DNA of 43,402 nucleotides from a virus. The notes below the pieces were generated by a model. That model saw only the letters and a program-made list of their open reading frames with translations, did not search any database and was not told the origin of the DNA. This document shows, piece by piece, positions 6,501 through 14,443 of this stretch; positions within the stretch are counted from its first letter, which is position 1, and each line of letters opens with the position of its first letter. The stretch is from positions 1 to 43,402 of IMG/VR virus record IMGVR_UViG_3300015261_000152; one strand, given 5' to 3'. Made by a program: the position numbers and the translations under genes.

Positions 6501-9137
6501 TTAGACATGGGGTTCGTCGTACAGCTTGGCGGCGTTACTCTTCGCCGCGTCCGCCATCATTCGCTGCATGTGCGGCATCAGATCCTGCGCCAAGGTTTGC
6601 GGGTCTTTGACGTCGCCCTGCACCGTGACCGGCATACTCAGCGAGTACTGAAACTGCTGGTCTACTTTGGCCGGCACCGGGTTTTCTGGCTCCTTCGGCT
6701 GAATGGCCAGCGCCGCAGACTTGAGCGGCGCCGTCACCGCCATCGAGCGTGCGACATCCCCCAGCGCCGGTCCTTGTTGGCCCGCCGACGCCATCATGAG
6801 CGGCGTAGTCGGCACCGGCGCCTTTGCCGTTTGCTCGGGCTTTTCATCCTCGCCACCAAACAGCGACTTGCCCAACGACCCGCCCAGCGCCGCACCGCCC
6901 TGACTGCCCAGGTAAGCACCGATCAAGCCGCCGATGGCCGTGCCAATGATCGGCACCACCGAACCGATGGCGGCCCCAGCTGCGGCGCCCGCCATGGTGC
7001 CGGCCAGGTTGCCAGCGGCCGCACCGTAGCCCTCGGCTTTTTCGTCCTTGGTCTTGGCGTTTTCAAAAGTCTCGTAGGCCATGGCCCCGGACTCCAGCAG
7101 CGTACCGCCTGGAATCATCTTGGCGACTTTGCCGACCTTACCAACGGCCTGCACAACCCCGCCCAGCTTGGCCATCGTGCCCGCCGGAACAGCCGGTACC
7201 GGTGGAGCGACCGGCCGTGGTACGGGAACAGACGGACGCGGCAGCGGTGAACGCGCCGCCCCAGGCCGAGGCAGCGGCCGCCGCCGCGAAGCACTGCGCC
7301 GCGAGCCGCGACCACGCCGGCGAGACTCGCCTTGAATATCCGCGCCGCCAGTGCCGCCCATGGCGTTGGCATTGACGACGAAAACTTTTTGGACGCCGTC
7401 GTGACCTGCGCCAGTTTCAGTGCCAAGGCCGCCGCCCGTTGCCGCTTCCTTCACCCGCGAAACAACATCCAGGCCAGTCGCTACCAGATCAAGTTCTCCG
7501 GTTTTTTTATTTGGGGCTTCGCTCCCACTCCTGCCACCGCGCGACCCACGCGCAAGGTTTAGCAGCCCCTTGCTGATCTTGATCGTGCTGAAGATACCTT
7601 TTAAGGCGATCAGCCCCGCCCCGACCGTGGCGATACCGGCAACCACCCCCGGCGCGCTATCCGTCAGCGACGTAATGCCTTTAGTAACCTTGGTCAACGA
7701 CTCGGCCACGGTGTCCGTCACCGGACGCAGGGCATCACCGATGCTGCGCATGGCGTCGTCCATCGACTGAGCCATTTCCGCCCACTTCTGCGATGACGAC
7801 TCACGCCGCTCGGCGAGGTTTTTGTCGAGGATCCCGGTCGCGTCCCGCGAATCGTTTTTGAGCTGGCTGTACAGCCCCTTGTTCTGCATGTAGGCCGACA
7901 GTGCGGCCTTGACCTGCATGTCGGCGAACAGGTCACCGGTGCGCAGGGATTCTTCCAGCGAGGCCATCATGGCCTTGGCCTTATCGGGATTAGCTTCCTT
8001 GCTGATTTTTGACGTCGCTTCGGCCATGGCCGCCGCGCGCTTTGGATCGGTCGCCTGAATGTATTTCTGGGCCAGTGCCATGCTGGCCTCAAGCGTCGAC
8101 ATACCGTTTTGCAAACCGGTCTGCATCGATCCCTTGTAATCAATCCCGGCTTTTTCGTAAGCCTTGACCGTATCGGTCGAACCGATTTTGCCCATCCAGT
8201 TTTTCAGGTTGTTGGCCGCTTCGTCCGAACTGCCGGCCTGCTTCATCTGCACCTGCAACATGGCGCCCAACTGCGTCACCGCATCCAAGCCGGTGATGCC
8301 GTTGCTGGCCATGTTGGCCAGCAGCTCCGGAAACCACTTAGCCATGTCGGCCGCCTCAAAGCTGCCCGCCTGCCCTTGGTAGGCGATCGCCTCCAGCGCC
8401 TGCTGCATCTGCTTGGGGTCGGTGATCTTGGCGTTCTGCCCCAGGGCGTTGATCATCTTCGCTGTGTCGACGCCGCTGGATCCCTGCCCCACGACAAACT
8501 TGGCCGCGACAGGCGCGTATTCCAACGCCTTGCTCAGGTCCATGCCGGCGCCGACCAACTGATTGACCACGTCGGCCACATCGTTGCGCGCCATGCCGGT
8601 GTCGCGTGAAGTGTCGATGATCTTGCGCGACATTTCCTGCTCTTGCGGTTTGTTGGCAATGCCGGCCTTGATCGCGATGTCACGCACAATCGCGCCAAAG
8701 TCAGCGCTGACCTTGGTCGGTACCGCCATGGCACCGACACCGACCACCGCCGCACCGACGGCGCCCTTCATGCCCTTTACGCCAGAATCGATCTGCTGAT
8801 GCCCCTTGGCTTTCAGCTCGGCTTTGTTGGCCGTCTGCCCCATCGAGCGATAGGCTTTTTCCAGCCGGCCGACCTCAATCCCCTGCTTTTTCAAGCTGTC
8901 GAGGTTCGAGTTCAAACGGTTGAGTAATTTGGACGCGCCGGCAGCGCCGGTGTCGTGAGCCTTTTTCCATTCTTCGCGCAGGCGGATGGTGTCGCCAATC
9001 GTGCGCTGCAGCACGCGCGCTTTGTTGCCTTCAGCCTCAAGGCGCTTAATGCGCCCGGTCACATCCTTGAACGCGGCGCCGACCGTGGAACTGACGGCAC
9101 CGCCGATCACCAGCCCGAGGGCGAGTTTGTTTGCCAT
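6501..9137 (-). CDS. tail tape measure protein
   Basis: This 878-residue protein sets tail length and is probably ejected with the DNA. Order: N-terminal helical region, then a tape-measure TP901-type core at about 120-420 (DVADVVNQLVGAGMDLSKAL, GSFEAADMAKWFPELLANMA, MQTGLQNGMSTLEASMA), a hydrophobic segment near 490-515 (APGVVAGIATVGAGLIALKG), and an Arg/Pro-rich linker (RRRGRGSRRSASRRR, PLPRPS repeats) near 610-650. Glycine-rich membrane-like segments at about 710-765 (AAGAAIGSVVPIIGTAIGG) follow. It lies between E/E' and U, the P2 T position. The basic Pro-rich linker is unusual within a tape measure. Confidence 0.92.
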   Translation of the reverse strand: MANKLALGLVIGGAVSSTVGAAFKDVTGRIKRLEAEGNKARVLQRTIGDTIRLREEWKKAHDTGAAGASKLLNRLNSNLDSLKKQGIEVGRLEKAYRSMGQTANKAELKAKGHQQIDSGVKGMKGAVGAAVVGVGAMAVPTKVSADFGAIVRDIAIKAGIANKPQEQEMSRKIIDTSRDTGMARNDVADVVNQLVGAGMDLSKALEYAPVAAKFVVGQGSSGVDTAKMINALGQNAKITDPKQMQQALEAIAYQGQAGSFEAADMAKWFPELLANMASNGITGLDAVTQLGAMLQVQMKQAGSSDEAANNLKNWMGKIGSTDTVKAYEKAGIDYKGSMQTGLQNGMSTLEASMALAQKYIQATDPKRAAAMAEATSKISKEANPDKAKAMMASLEESLRTGDLFADMQVKAALSAYMQNKGLYSQLKNDSRDATGILDKNLAERRESSSQKWAEMAQSMDDAMRSIGDALRPVTDTVAESLTKVTKGITSLTDSAPGVVAGIATVGAGLIALKGIFSTIKISKGLLNLARGSRGGRSGSEAPNKKTGELDLVATGLDVVSRVKEAATGGGLGTETGAGHDGVQKVFVVNANAMGGTGGADIQGESRRRGRGSRRSASRRRPLPRPGAARSPLPRPSVPVPRPVAPPVPAVPAGTMAKLGGVVQAVGKVGKVAKMIPGGTLLESGAMAYETFENAKTKDEKAEGYGAAAGNLAGTMAGAAAGAAIGSVVPIIGTAIGGLIGAYLGSQGGAALGGSLGKSLFGGEDEKPEQTAKAPVPTTPLMMASAGQQGPALGDVARSMAVTAPLKSAALAIQPKEPENPVPAKVDQQFQYSLSMPVTVQGDVKDPQTLAQDLMPHMQRMMADAAKSNAAKLYDEPHV

Positions 9138-9175
9138 GTCATGGCCCTCATGTGCCCAGCACTACCGGTGGCAGC

Positions 9176-9292
9176 TCAATCCGTGAGCCACCACACCATA
9201 TCCGCGAACGGCATCGACTGGATCTCAGCGGCGGAAAATCCGGTTTCCGCCGCCAGACGTTTCGCCGCCGACTTGATAACGCAGGGGTTAAA
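9176..9292 (-). CDS. gpE'-type tail assembly extension, reached by frameshift
   Basis: An alternate frame overlaps the end of the chaperone gene and runs to TGA 9176: ...NPCVIKSAAKRLAAETGFSA followed by AEIQSMPFADMVWWLTD. The FSAAEIQSMPFADMVWW ending matches the P2 GpE (E') pattern. There is no start codon before the conserved part, so expression should need ribosomal frameshifting, as for P2 E+E'. Relative to E the frame is +1 (or -2). The junction reads GGG CTT TAA C. Start coordinate given is the first codon after the E leucine codon; the true slip point is inferred. Confidence 0.6.
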   Translation of the reverse strand, partial: FNPCVIKSAAKRLAAETGFSAAEIQSMPFADMVWWLTD

Positions 9293-9887
9293 GCCCGTCG
9301 TCGTTGTCCATGCGAAAATAGCCGGCCTGCAAGCGGTTAAAATCCACCAGCTTCAGCCCCTCCAGATCCGCGACAGGCGCACCGGACAACGCAGCAAACA
9401 ACACCAGCTCGCGCTGCTCATCATCGCCACCCACCTCACGGTTGGCCGACCGCACGTCGCCCACGGTCGGCGAACGCAAGGCCAGCTTGTCGACGGTCAC
9501 GCCGTTGATTTCACTCGGACACGACAGCGTTACCAGCACCTGATCGGTGGTCAACGACAACCACGCCGGCATCGAGTCCGAATAATCGGTTTTCGGTACC
9601 AGGTGCGAATACGCCGTTTGCACGCGGCGATAATCCGTCAGCTTGAGGCCTTCCAGATCCTTCAGTCCGACTTCGGCGAGACCGGCGAACAGCATCAGTT
9701 CGCGCTGTTCATCATCGCCGTTGGCAGCACGATCAGCCGCACGCACTTCACGCACGGTCGGGTTACGCAGGTTCAACGTCTCGACGTCGATGCTATTGGC
9801 TTGGCTTGGACGGGTCAGCGTTACAACGGCACCGGCTGCACTGAGCGACAGCCAGGCCGGCAGGTTTTTAGCGATTGCTTGAGTCAT
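9288..9887 (-). CDS. tail assembly chaperone with two tandem E-type domains
   Basis: Chaperone for tape measure/tail assembly in the P2 gene E position. Unusually the 199 residues are two homologous halves, each opening PAWLSL. Half 1 (about 11-95) has PTVREVRAADRAANGDDEQR and LEGLKLTDYRRVQ. Half 2 (about 107-192) has PTVGDVRSANREVGGDDEQR and LEGLKLVDFNRLQ. Single-domain family members are about 80-110 residues. It lies after tail tube and before the tape measure. Its 3' end overlaps the E' frame. The duplication is seen directly; how the halves divide the work is unknown. Confidence 0.85.
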   Translation of the reverse strand: MTQAIAKNLPAWLSLSAAGAVVTLTRPSQANSIDVETLNLRNPTVREVRAADRAANGDDEQRELMLFAGLAEVGLKDLEGLKLTDYRRVQTAYSHLVPKTDYSDSMPAWLSLTTDQVLVTLSCPSEINGVTVDKLALRSPTVGDVRSANREVGGDDEQRELVLFAALSGAPVADLEGLKLVDFNRLQAGYFRMDNDDGL

Positions 9888-9900
9888 CTGAATCTATTCC

Positions 9901-10404
9901 TTACAGGCCAAGCGCGTTGCGCACTTCGAGCAGTTGGTCTTTGCCGTCGATCACCTGAATGCCGGCGACCATGTCGATTTCGTACATCAGGCGCCCGTCG
10001 ATTTCGAGCTTGTAGTACGTGACCGCAACGGCGTGTTTGATCTCAGCCGCATCACCGGCTTTCCAGTCACCGAGATCGACCTCTTTGAGGCGACCGCGCA
10101 GGGTGGCAACGACCGCTGTCACCGCGCCCTTCTGGCCCTTGAAGGCACCTCGGAACGTGGCGTTGAAAGCGGTGCCGTCAGCCAGACCGAAGTATTTGAG
10201 CGACTCGCGGCGCACGCCCTTGGTGACAAACGAGGCTTCCATTTTCTCAAGCCCCTGATCCATCTCGATGGGACCGGCCATGCCGCCCCCACGATATTCG
10301 TCGGTCTTGGTGGTCAGCTTGGGCAGCGTCAGGCTCGGCACGTCGCCGGAGAAGTTCACGCCGTCGACGAACAGGTTGGTGTTGTACAAAGTCTGAGGAA
10401 TCAT
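9901..10404 (-). CDS. major tail tube protein (P2 FII family)
   Basis: Forms the inner tube of the contractile tail. The 167-residue length matches P2 FII. Recognisable segments are the N-terminal IPQTLYNTNLFVDGVNFSGD, the PLLTLPKLT-type strand and RGGGMAGPIEMDQGLEKME near 38-57, and a C-terminal YKLEIDGRLMYEIDMVAGI. It lies immediately downstream of the sheath with a 13-nt gap. Polymerisation partners are sheath FI and the tape measure. Confidence 0.93.
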   Translation of the reverse strand: MIPQTLYNTNLFVDGVNFSGDVPSLTLPKLTTKTDEYRGGGMAGPIEMDQGLEKMEASFVTKGVRRESLKYFGLADGTAFNATFRGAFKGQKGAVTAVVATLRGRLKEVDLGDWKAGDAAEIKHAVAVTYYKLEIDGRLMYEIDMVAGIQVIDGKDQLLEVRNALGL

Positions 10405-10417
10405 TGGTTACGCCCCC

Positions 10418-11584
10418 TTAGGCTGCTTCAAGCACTTCGGTCATCCATTGATCGGTGACTTCGAAAAGGAAATTCGGGTTTTCTGCCGGCGGCACGTCGG
10501 TGAAACGGATGCGCCAATACACCTTGCCCTGGGCGATCTGGCTGGCCGTGTTCAATTCGGTGTCGGGGAACACTTCAAAGTTGATGATTGCGCCCTGAGC
10601 TTTCAGGTCACGCATGAATGCATCCAGACCGTTGGTGACATCGGTCACGTAGGTCTTGGTGATCGAGCGGTCAACCGCCCACTTGTGCCCGGCCTGCACC
10701 GCGTCCATGAGGATGAACAGCGTGCGAACGCGGGTGACGAAGGCCCACTTCGGATCGCTCGACAGCGTGCGGTTGCCCCACAGACGGTAACCGTCATCGC
10801 GAATGATCGTGGTGATATTGGCGTTATTGAGCAGGTTCGCCCGGCAGGTTTCGTCGCCGTCCAGGTACTCGACCGCGCGGCCGGTACCGGTGATGCCGGT
10901 CAATTCCTTGTTCGACGGCGAGGCCCAGAAACCGTACTCAGCATCCGTCCAGGCAAACAGGCCCGCCGCCCAAGCCGAACCGGGCGCGTCGACGGTCTTG
11001 CTGGTGACGGTGTCCCAATACTTGACGCCCGGGTCGACCATGAACAGGTTGCGACTGCCGAAGTTATCGGCGTAGGCCATGGCGGCCTCGTCGGTCGTGC
11101 CAGGGCCGTCGATGATGCCGATGGCGCGCAGCTTCTGCGCCACGCTATCGAGCGCCGTAGCCACCGCCTGAGTCGCGGTATGACCCGGCGCGATCAACAG
11201 TCGCGGCTGCGCATTGAACAGACTTTTACCGTCGAGCAGCGCCTGCAAACCGGTGCGTTGCCCCGAAGCCAAAACTCCGCCGATGATTGCCGAGGTCTGC
11301 AGGGCGGCGTCTTCCAGCTTGGCCACGCCGATGGCGACGATTACCGCCTTGGCTTTGACGTAGATGGCCTGACAGGCCTTGGTGATCGCCGAGTCAGGAC
11401 CGAAAGCGGCGATGGCCTCGCGCTCGGTAGTGATCAATTTCAGCTCGCCCGCCTTGGCCGTACCACCGCCCAGAACGCCAGGTGTGAAGGTGTCGCACAG
11501 ACCGATGATCGAGGACGACGGCAGCGAGATGGTGCGTGCGCCTGTGTCGACCGACGTGGTCGTCACGCCGTGAAAAAAACTCAT
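10418..11584 (-). CDS. contractile tail sheath protein (P2 FI family)
   Basis: The 388-residue sheath subunit contracts to drive the tube through the envelope. Motifs: N-terminal FFHGVTTTSVDTGARTISLP, internal AYADNFGSRNLFMVDPGVK, the conserved GNRTLSSDPKWAFVTRVRT near 265, and the C-terminal GKVYWRIRFTDVPPAENPNF handshake region. Length is normal for P2-like sheaths. Its leader is the hairpin-U-run-TTTCGTTTCTGGAGA cassette shared with the major capsid gene, consistent with a need for high expression. Confidence 0.95.
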   Translation of the reverse strand: MSFFHGVTTTSVDTGARTISLPSSSIIGLCDTFTPGVLGGGTAKAGELKLITTEREAIAAFGPDSAITKACQAIYVKAKAVIVAIGVAKLEDAALQTSAIIGGVLASGQRTGLQALLDGKSLFNAQPRLLIAPGHTATQAVATALDSVAQKLRAIGIIDGPGTTDEAAMAYADNFGSRNLFMVDPGVKYWDTVTSKTVDAPGSAWAAGLFAWTDAEYGFWASPSNKELTGITGTGRAVEYLDGDETCRANLLNNANITTIIRDDGYRLWGNRTLSSDPKWAFVTRVRTLFILMDAVQAGHKWAVDRSITKTYVTDVTNGLDAFMRDLKAQGAIINFEVFPDTELNTASQIAQGKVYWRIRFTDVPPAENPNFLFEVTDQWMTEVLEAA

Positions 11585-11605
11585 AGGGGTCAGTCTCCAG
11601 AAACG

Positions 11606-11627
11606 AAAAAACCCCGCATAAGCGAGG
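11606..11627 (-). terminator. hairpin with U-run in sheath leader
   Basis: Minus strand: CCTCGC (11622-11627) pairs with GCGGGG (11612-11617, one G-U) across TTAT, followed by six T (11606-11611). The sheath ATG is 22 nt further on. The following 17-nt TCTCCAGAAACGAAAAA (plus-strand reading) is identical in the capsid leader at 19016. Confidence 0.6.
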
Positions 11628-11643
11628 CTGTGAGGGTGTTCGT

Positions 11644-11655
11644 GTTACGCGTAAC
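11644..11655. repeat. palindrome GTTACGCGTAAC, copy 2
   Basis: A perfect 12-bp palindrome identical to 5420-5431, here between two terminator hairpins in the gap between fibre assembly and sheath genes. Confidence 0.7.
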
Positions 11656-11662
11656 GGAAAAG

Positions 11663-11687
11663 AAAACGCCCCGTCAGTGCGGGGCGT
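11663..11687 (-). terminator. hairpin after tail fibre assembly gene
   Basis: Minus strand: ACGCCCCG (rc of 11680-11687) pairs with CGGGGCGT (rc of 11666-11673) over a 6-nt loop, followed by TTTTCTTTTCC. It begins right after the TAG of the fibre assembly gene. Confidence 0.65.
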
Positions 11688-12233
11688 CTATTGCAGCTCG
11701 GCCGGATCTGGCGGCGTGGAATCCGGCCAGCCCTGCGACAGCATGTCCTCGTGATACTCGCCGGCCTCGATCGCGCGCAACAGCGTCAACTCGCGGTCAA
11801 AGCAGGCTTGAACGTGCGCCCGCACGGCCTTGGCGATGGCGATGATTTGCGCCGCACCAATCTCGACAAACCCGCCGACCGTCTTGAAGTTGCAGCGGTA
11901 TTCGGGATCGAGAACGGCGGACAATCCGGTACTGGCAATCAGCGCCTGGCTGTCGCGGGTCGTTTCGATTTGCAGGCCATCGACGCTAACGCCAGTGGCC
12001 TCGCGTGCGAAACGCTCCTGAGCCACGACCCGCTTGTAATCTTTGGCAGCCGGCTCGGGGTCTACCAGCACCGGCACACCCTCGCCGACCCAAGCGATTG
12101 ATTTACCTTCGGAAAGTCCGCGCAACAAAATTGCGTATTGGTCGGACGTGATTTGCACGGCATCTTCGGGAATGTTGTTATTCCCTGGTTGATGAAAAAA
12201 GCCGCCCACTGTAGGAGACACAAAGATTTTCAT
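11688..12233 (-). CDS. tail fibre assembly-type protein
   Basis: The 181-residue protein has N-terminal FVSPTVGGFFHQPGNNNIPEDAVQITSD, a usual opening for Pseudomonas fibre-assembly proteins. A linker near 55-65 is followed by a C-terminal DUF4376-like helical domain (GFVEIGAAQIIAIAKAVRAHVQACFDRE). It follows the fibre gene directly, as P2 G follows H. By synteny it is the chaperone that helps fibre trimerisation or attachment. It is not known to be part of the virion. Confidence 0.8.
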   Translation of the reverse strand: MKIFVSPTVGGFFHQPGNNNIPEDAVQITSDQYAILLRGLSEGKSIAWVGEGVPVLVDPEPAAKDYKRVVAQERFAREATGVSVDGLQIETTRDSQALIASTGLSAVLDPEYRCNFKTVGGFVEIGAAQIIAIAKAVRAHVQACFDRELTLLRAIEAGEYHEDMLSQGWPDSTPPDPAELQ

Positions 12234-12236
12234 GGG

Positions 12237-13841
12237 TTACTTCCCGAACGATATCCAAACACAGTTATAACCGCCCCCAGCCTTGGCGGCGGTAGAAGGG
12301 ACATAGTGCGGAATCACAGCTCCCGACAAACTGAGTCCCGTGTAAGCGACAGCCATGCCTGTGATAGAACCCGCAATCGACAGAATCTGAAAGTGCTGCA
12401 CGTTGTAGTTGGTTGGAAGTGTGATTACACAATCACCGTTAGAACCAACCGTGGTAAGCCCCCACTGAATAGTGAAGCCACCTAGCCAGCGTGGAAGTCG
12501 AATAAACCCATTCTGGCCGACTGTCATTCCGAAGCCAGCAAGGAGCTTTTTGGCGGTTACAAACTTAGTGTCATCTACACCGGCATCAACTTCCGTTTGA
12601 GTTGCAACCTTGGCAGTACCCAGCTTGACTTCGGTGGCCTGCGTGGCCAGAGCCGCGAGCGCAGCAACGTCAATATTTCCCTGATTGATTGGTGCGTTCC
12701 ACGCCTTAATACACCAGATCACCGCCAAGTTCCGGCCGCGCGTCTCGTCAGCAGTTCGCGCCACCCTGGAGGCGTCAAAAGACATATTGATTACGCCGGA
12801 TGAGGCAGTTCCGTTCGGAAGCTGCGTCCCGCCACTCGCCGTCGCGGTGAAAGCGCCTAACACCGTTCCTGTAGCCGCGAGCTGTACGCCGTTGTTAGCC
12901 GCATATTGGCCGGTAATGTTCTGCAAGGCATCAAGCTGACTGCTACCAATTGCACGGCCAGCATCTACACCGCGCCCATGATCCCAGCCGCGCAAGAATT
13001 CGCCGCGCGACTCCGGCAGACGGAAATTCCCGGCACCCTCGCCGCCCTTGTTGAAGGCCGTACCGAGGAACGCAGCCAGATCGGGATAGACCGCAATACT
13101 TTTGACGCTGCCGTCCAGCTCAAGAAAACCGGGAGCGACCTTGTCCAGCGGAAACGCCACCGTGGCGCCTACAGGCAGCGCCGAGGCCTGGGCAATCATC
13201 GCCTCGATTTCGACCTTGGTGTAGCTGTCCTTGATACCCATGGCGGCGAGCGTTTCCGGGTTATCACCCGATACGACAATCCCGCGATCGTTGACCTTGA
13301 CCCGCGTGTATTCGCCCGGGACCTTGTTCTTCGGCAGCACTTCCAGAATGGCCGCGTCAACGTAGGCCCGCGAGGCCAGCACAATCGCCGGGTCAATCTT
13401 GAGCTGAATGTTCCCGGTACTGGTGACAATGAAGTTCATCCGCACGATTTGCGTGCGGCCCGAGCCTTGCGACAGCAACGGCTTGAAGCTTGGCGCGCAG
13501 TTGGCCACTGCCACCAGATCGCCGTCCGCATCATAGAGGCCGATTTCGCGAATCCACTTACCGCCCTCATCGGCCGGGATGATCTGCTCGGCGATGATCA
13601 CCGCCGGGTTGACCGGGTCGATCTTCAGTTGGTTGAGCGGCTTGCGGCGCCACTCATTGAGCAGCTTGGTTTGGCTGACTGACGGCACCGGATTGGGCGG
13701 ATCGGCCAGCCCGCTCGGGTTGGCATCCCCCACGCCCATTTGCGTGATCAGCCAGGGAATGCCGAGCGCGTCGGCATTCGCCTGCTTGGCCATCCCCACG
13801 TTCGTGAGGATCGCAAAAAACTGCGAATTCGCATCAATCAT
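12237..13841 (-). CDS. tail fibre (P2 H-like, collar domain)
   Basis: Receptor-binding fibre of 534 residues from ATG 13841, the start that leaves only an 8-nt overlap with gene I. Order: N-terminal phage tail-collar fibre attachment domain at 1-160 (NSQFFAILTNVGMAKQANAD, GKWIREIGLYDADGDLVAVA), a central repeat-poor linker, and a tail collar domain at about 230-400 (LPVGATVAFPLDKVAPGFLELDG-like, NFRLPESRGEFLRGWDHGRGVD). A variable tip ends HYVPSTAAKAGGGYNCVWISF. GC content falls toward the tip, as is usual for exchanged host-range ends. Confidence 0.9.
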   Translation of the reverse strand: MIDANSQFFAILTNVGMAKQANADALGIPWLITQMGVGDANPSGLADPPNPVPSVSQTKLLNEWRRKPLNQLKIDPVNPAVIIAEQIIPADEGGKWIREIGLYDADGDLVAVANCAPSFKPLLSQGSGRTQIVRMNFIVTSTGNIQLKIDPAIVLASRAYVDAAILEVLPKNKVPGEYTRVKVNDRGIVVSGDNPETLAAMGIKDSYTKVEIEAMIAQASALPVGATVAFPLDKVAPGFLELDGSVKSIAVYPDLAAFLGTAFNKGGEGAGNFRLPESRGEFLRGWDHGRGVDAGRAIGSSQLDALQNITGQYAANNGVQLAATGTVLGAFTATASGGTQLPNGTASSGVINMSFDASRVARTADETRGRNLAVIWCIKAWNAPINQGNIDVAALAALATQATEVKLGTAKVATQTEVDAGVDDTKFVTAKKLLAGFGMTVGQNGFIRLPRWLGGFTIQWGLTTVGSNGDCVITLPTNYNVQHFQILSIAGSITGMAVAYTGLSLSGAVIPHYVPSTAAKAGGGYNCVWISFGK

Positions 13842-14442
13842 AATAAACGTCCAGGGTATCAATGGTGTGTTCGCGACCGACCACGCCAAAGCGGCCAGTG
13901 ACCTCAATGTCACGCATGACGGGCGGGTAAACGTCGATTTCGTCGCCTTCGTAGAGGGACACGGCGATATTCAAATCGCCTTGAGTTTCCAGGCTGATCG
14001 CCAGCCCAGTCAGTTGCCGGGTGACGGGCTTGGCATCGTCAATCAGGCGCTCAAGCTCCTGATACATTTCTTCGGTGATGCCGGTATCGAGCACCCCGAC
14101 CTTCAGCGCGAAGGTGCCCGGCACGCCCTCAGGCACCGTGTTGAACCACTCGACAATCTCGATCAGGTAGCCGAGCGGCTCGACCACCCGGCGCAACGCG
14201 CCGATGGTGCCTTTGTGCTTGTGGATGTAGTACGACGCTTTGATGGCCGCGCGCTTGGTCGCCTCAGTCCACCGGTAATCCCAGCGATCCACCGACCATG
14301 CCCATGCCAGGTGCGGCAACAAATGCACCGGGCAGGTATCAGCGTTGTAGAGGTCGCGCAGAGGGACAATCGTCTTTTCGAAAAACGCGGCCTCCATGGC
14401 CCGTTCCAGTTGCGTGCTGTTGAGCGGCAGTAAACTTTTCAT
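13834..14442 (-). CDS. P2 gpI-like baseplate/tail formation protein
   Basis: Baseplate component that links baseplate wedge and fibre. 202 residues. Signature LLPLNSTQLERAMEAAFFE at the start, then VHLLPHLAWAWSVDRWDYRW near 40-60 and GTIGALRRVVEPLGYLIEIVEWF near 80-105, all typical of the gpI family. It lies between J and the fibre gene, the P2 order. It overlaps the fibre start by 8 nt, suggesting coupled translation. Confidence 0.92.
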   Translation of the reverse strand: MKSLLPLNSTQLERAMEAAFFEKTIVPLRDLYNADTCPVHLLPHLAWAWSVDRWDYRWTEATKRAAIKASYYIHKHKGTIGALRRVVEPLGYLIEIVEWFNTVPEGVPGTFALKVGVLDTGITEEMYQELERLIDDAKPVTRQLTGLAISLETQGDLNIAVSLYEGDEIDVYPPVMRDIEVTGRFGVVGREHTIDTLDVYYD

Positions 14443-14443
14443 A

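Noticed and set aside
10448-11845. Long plus-strand frame (465 codons) opposite the sheath gene
   Set aside because: It is the shadow of a GC-rich sheath gene on the other strand; the sheath has clear family motifs and the antisense product is Arg/His/Asp-rich with no ribosome site.
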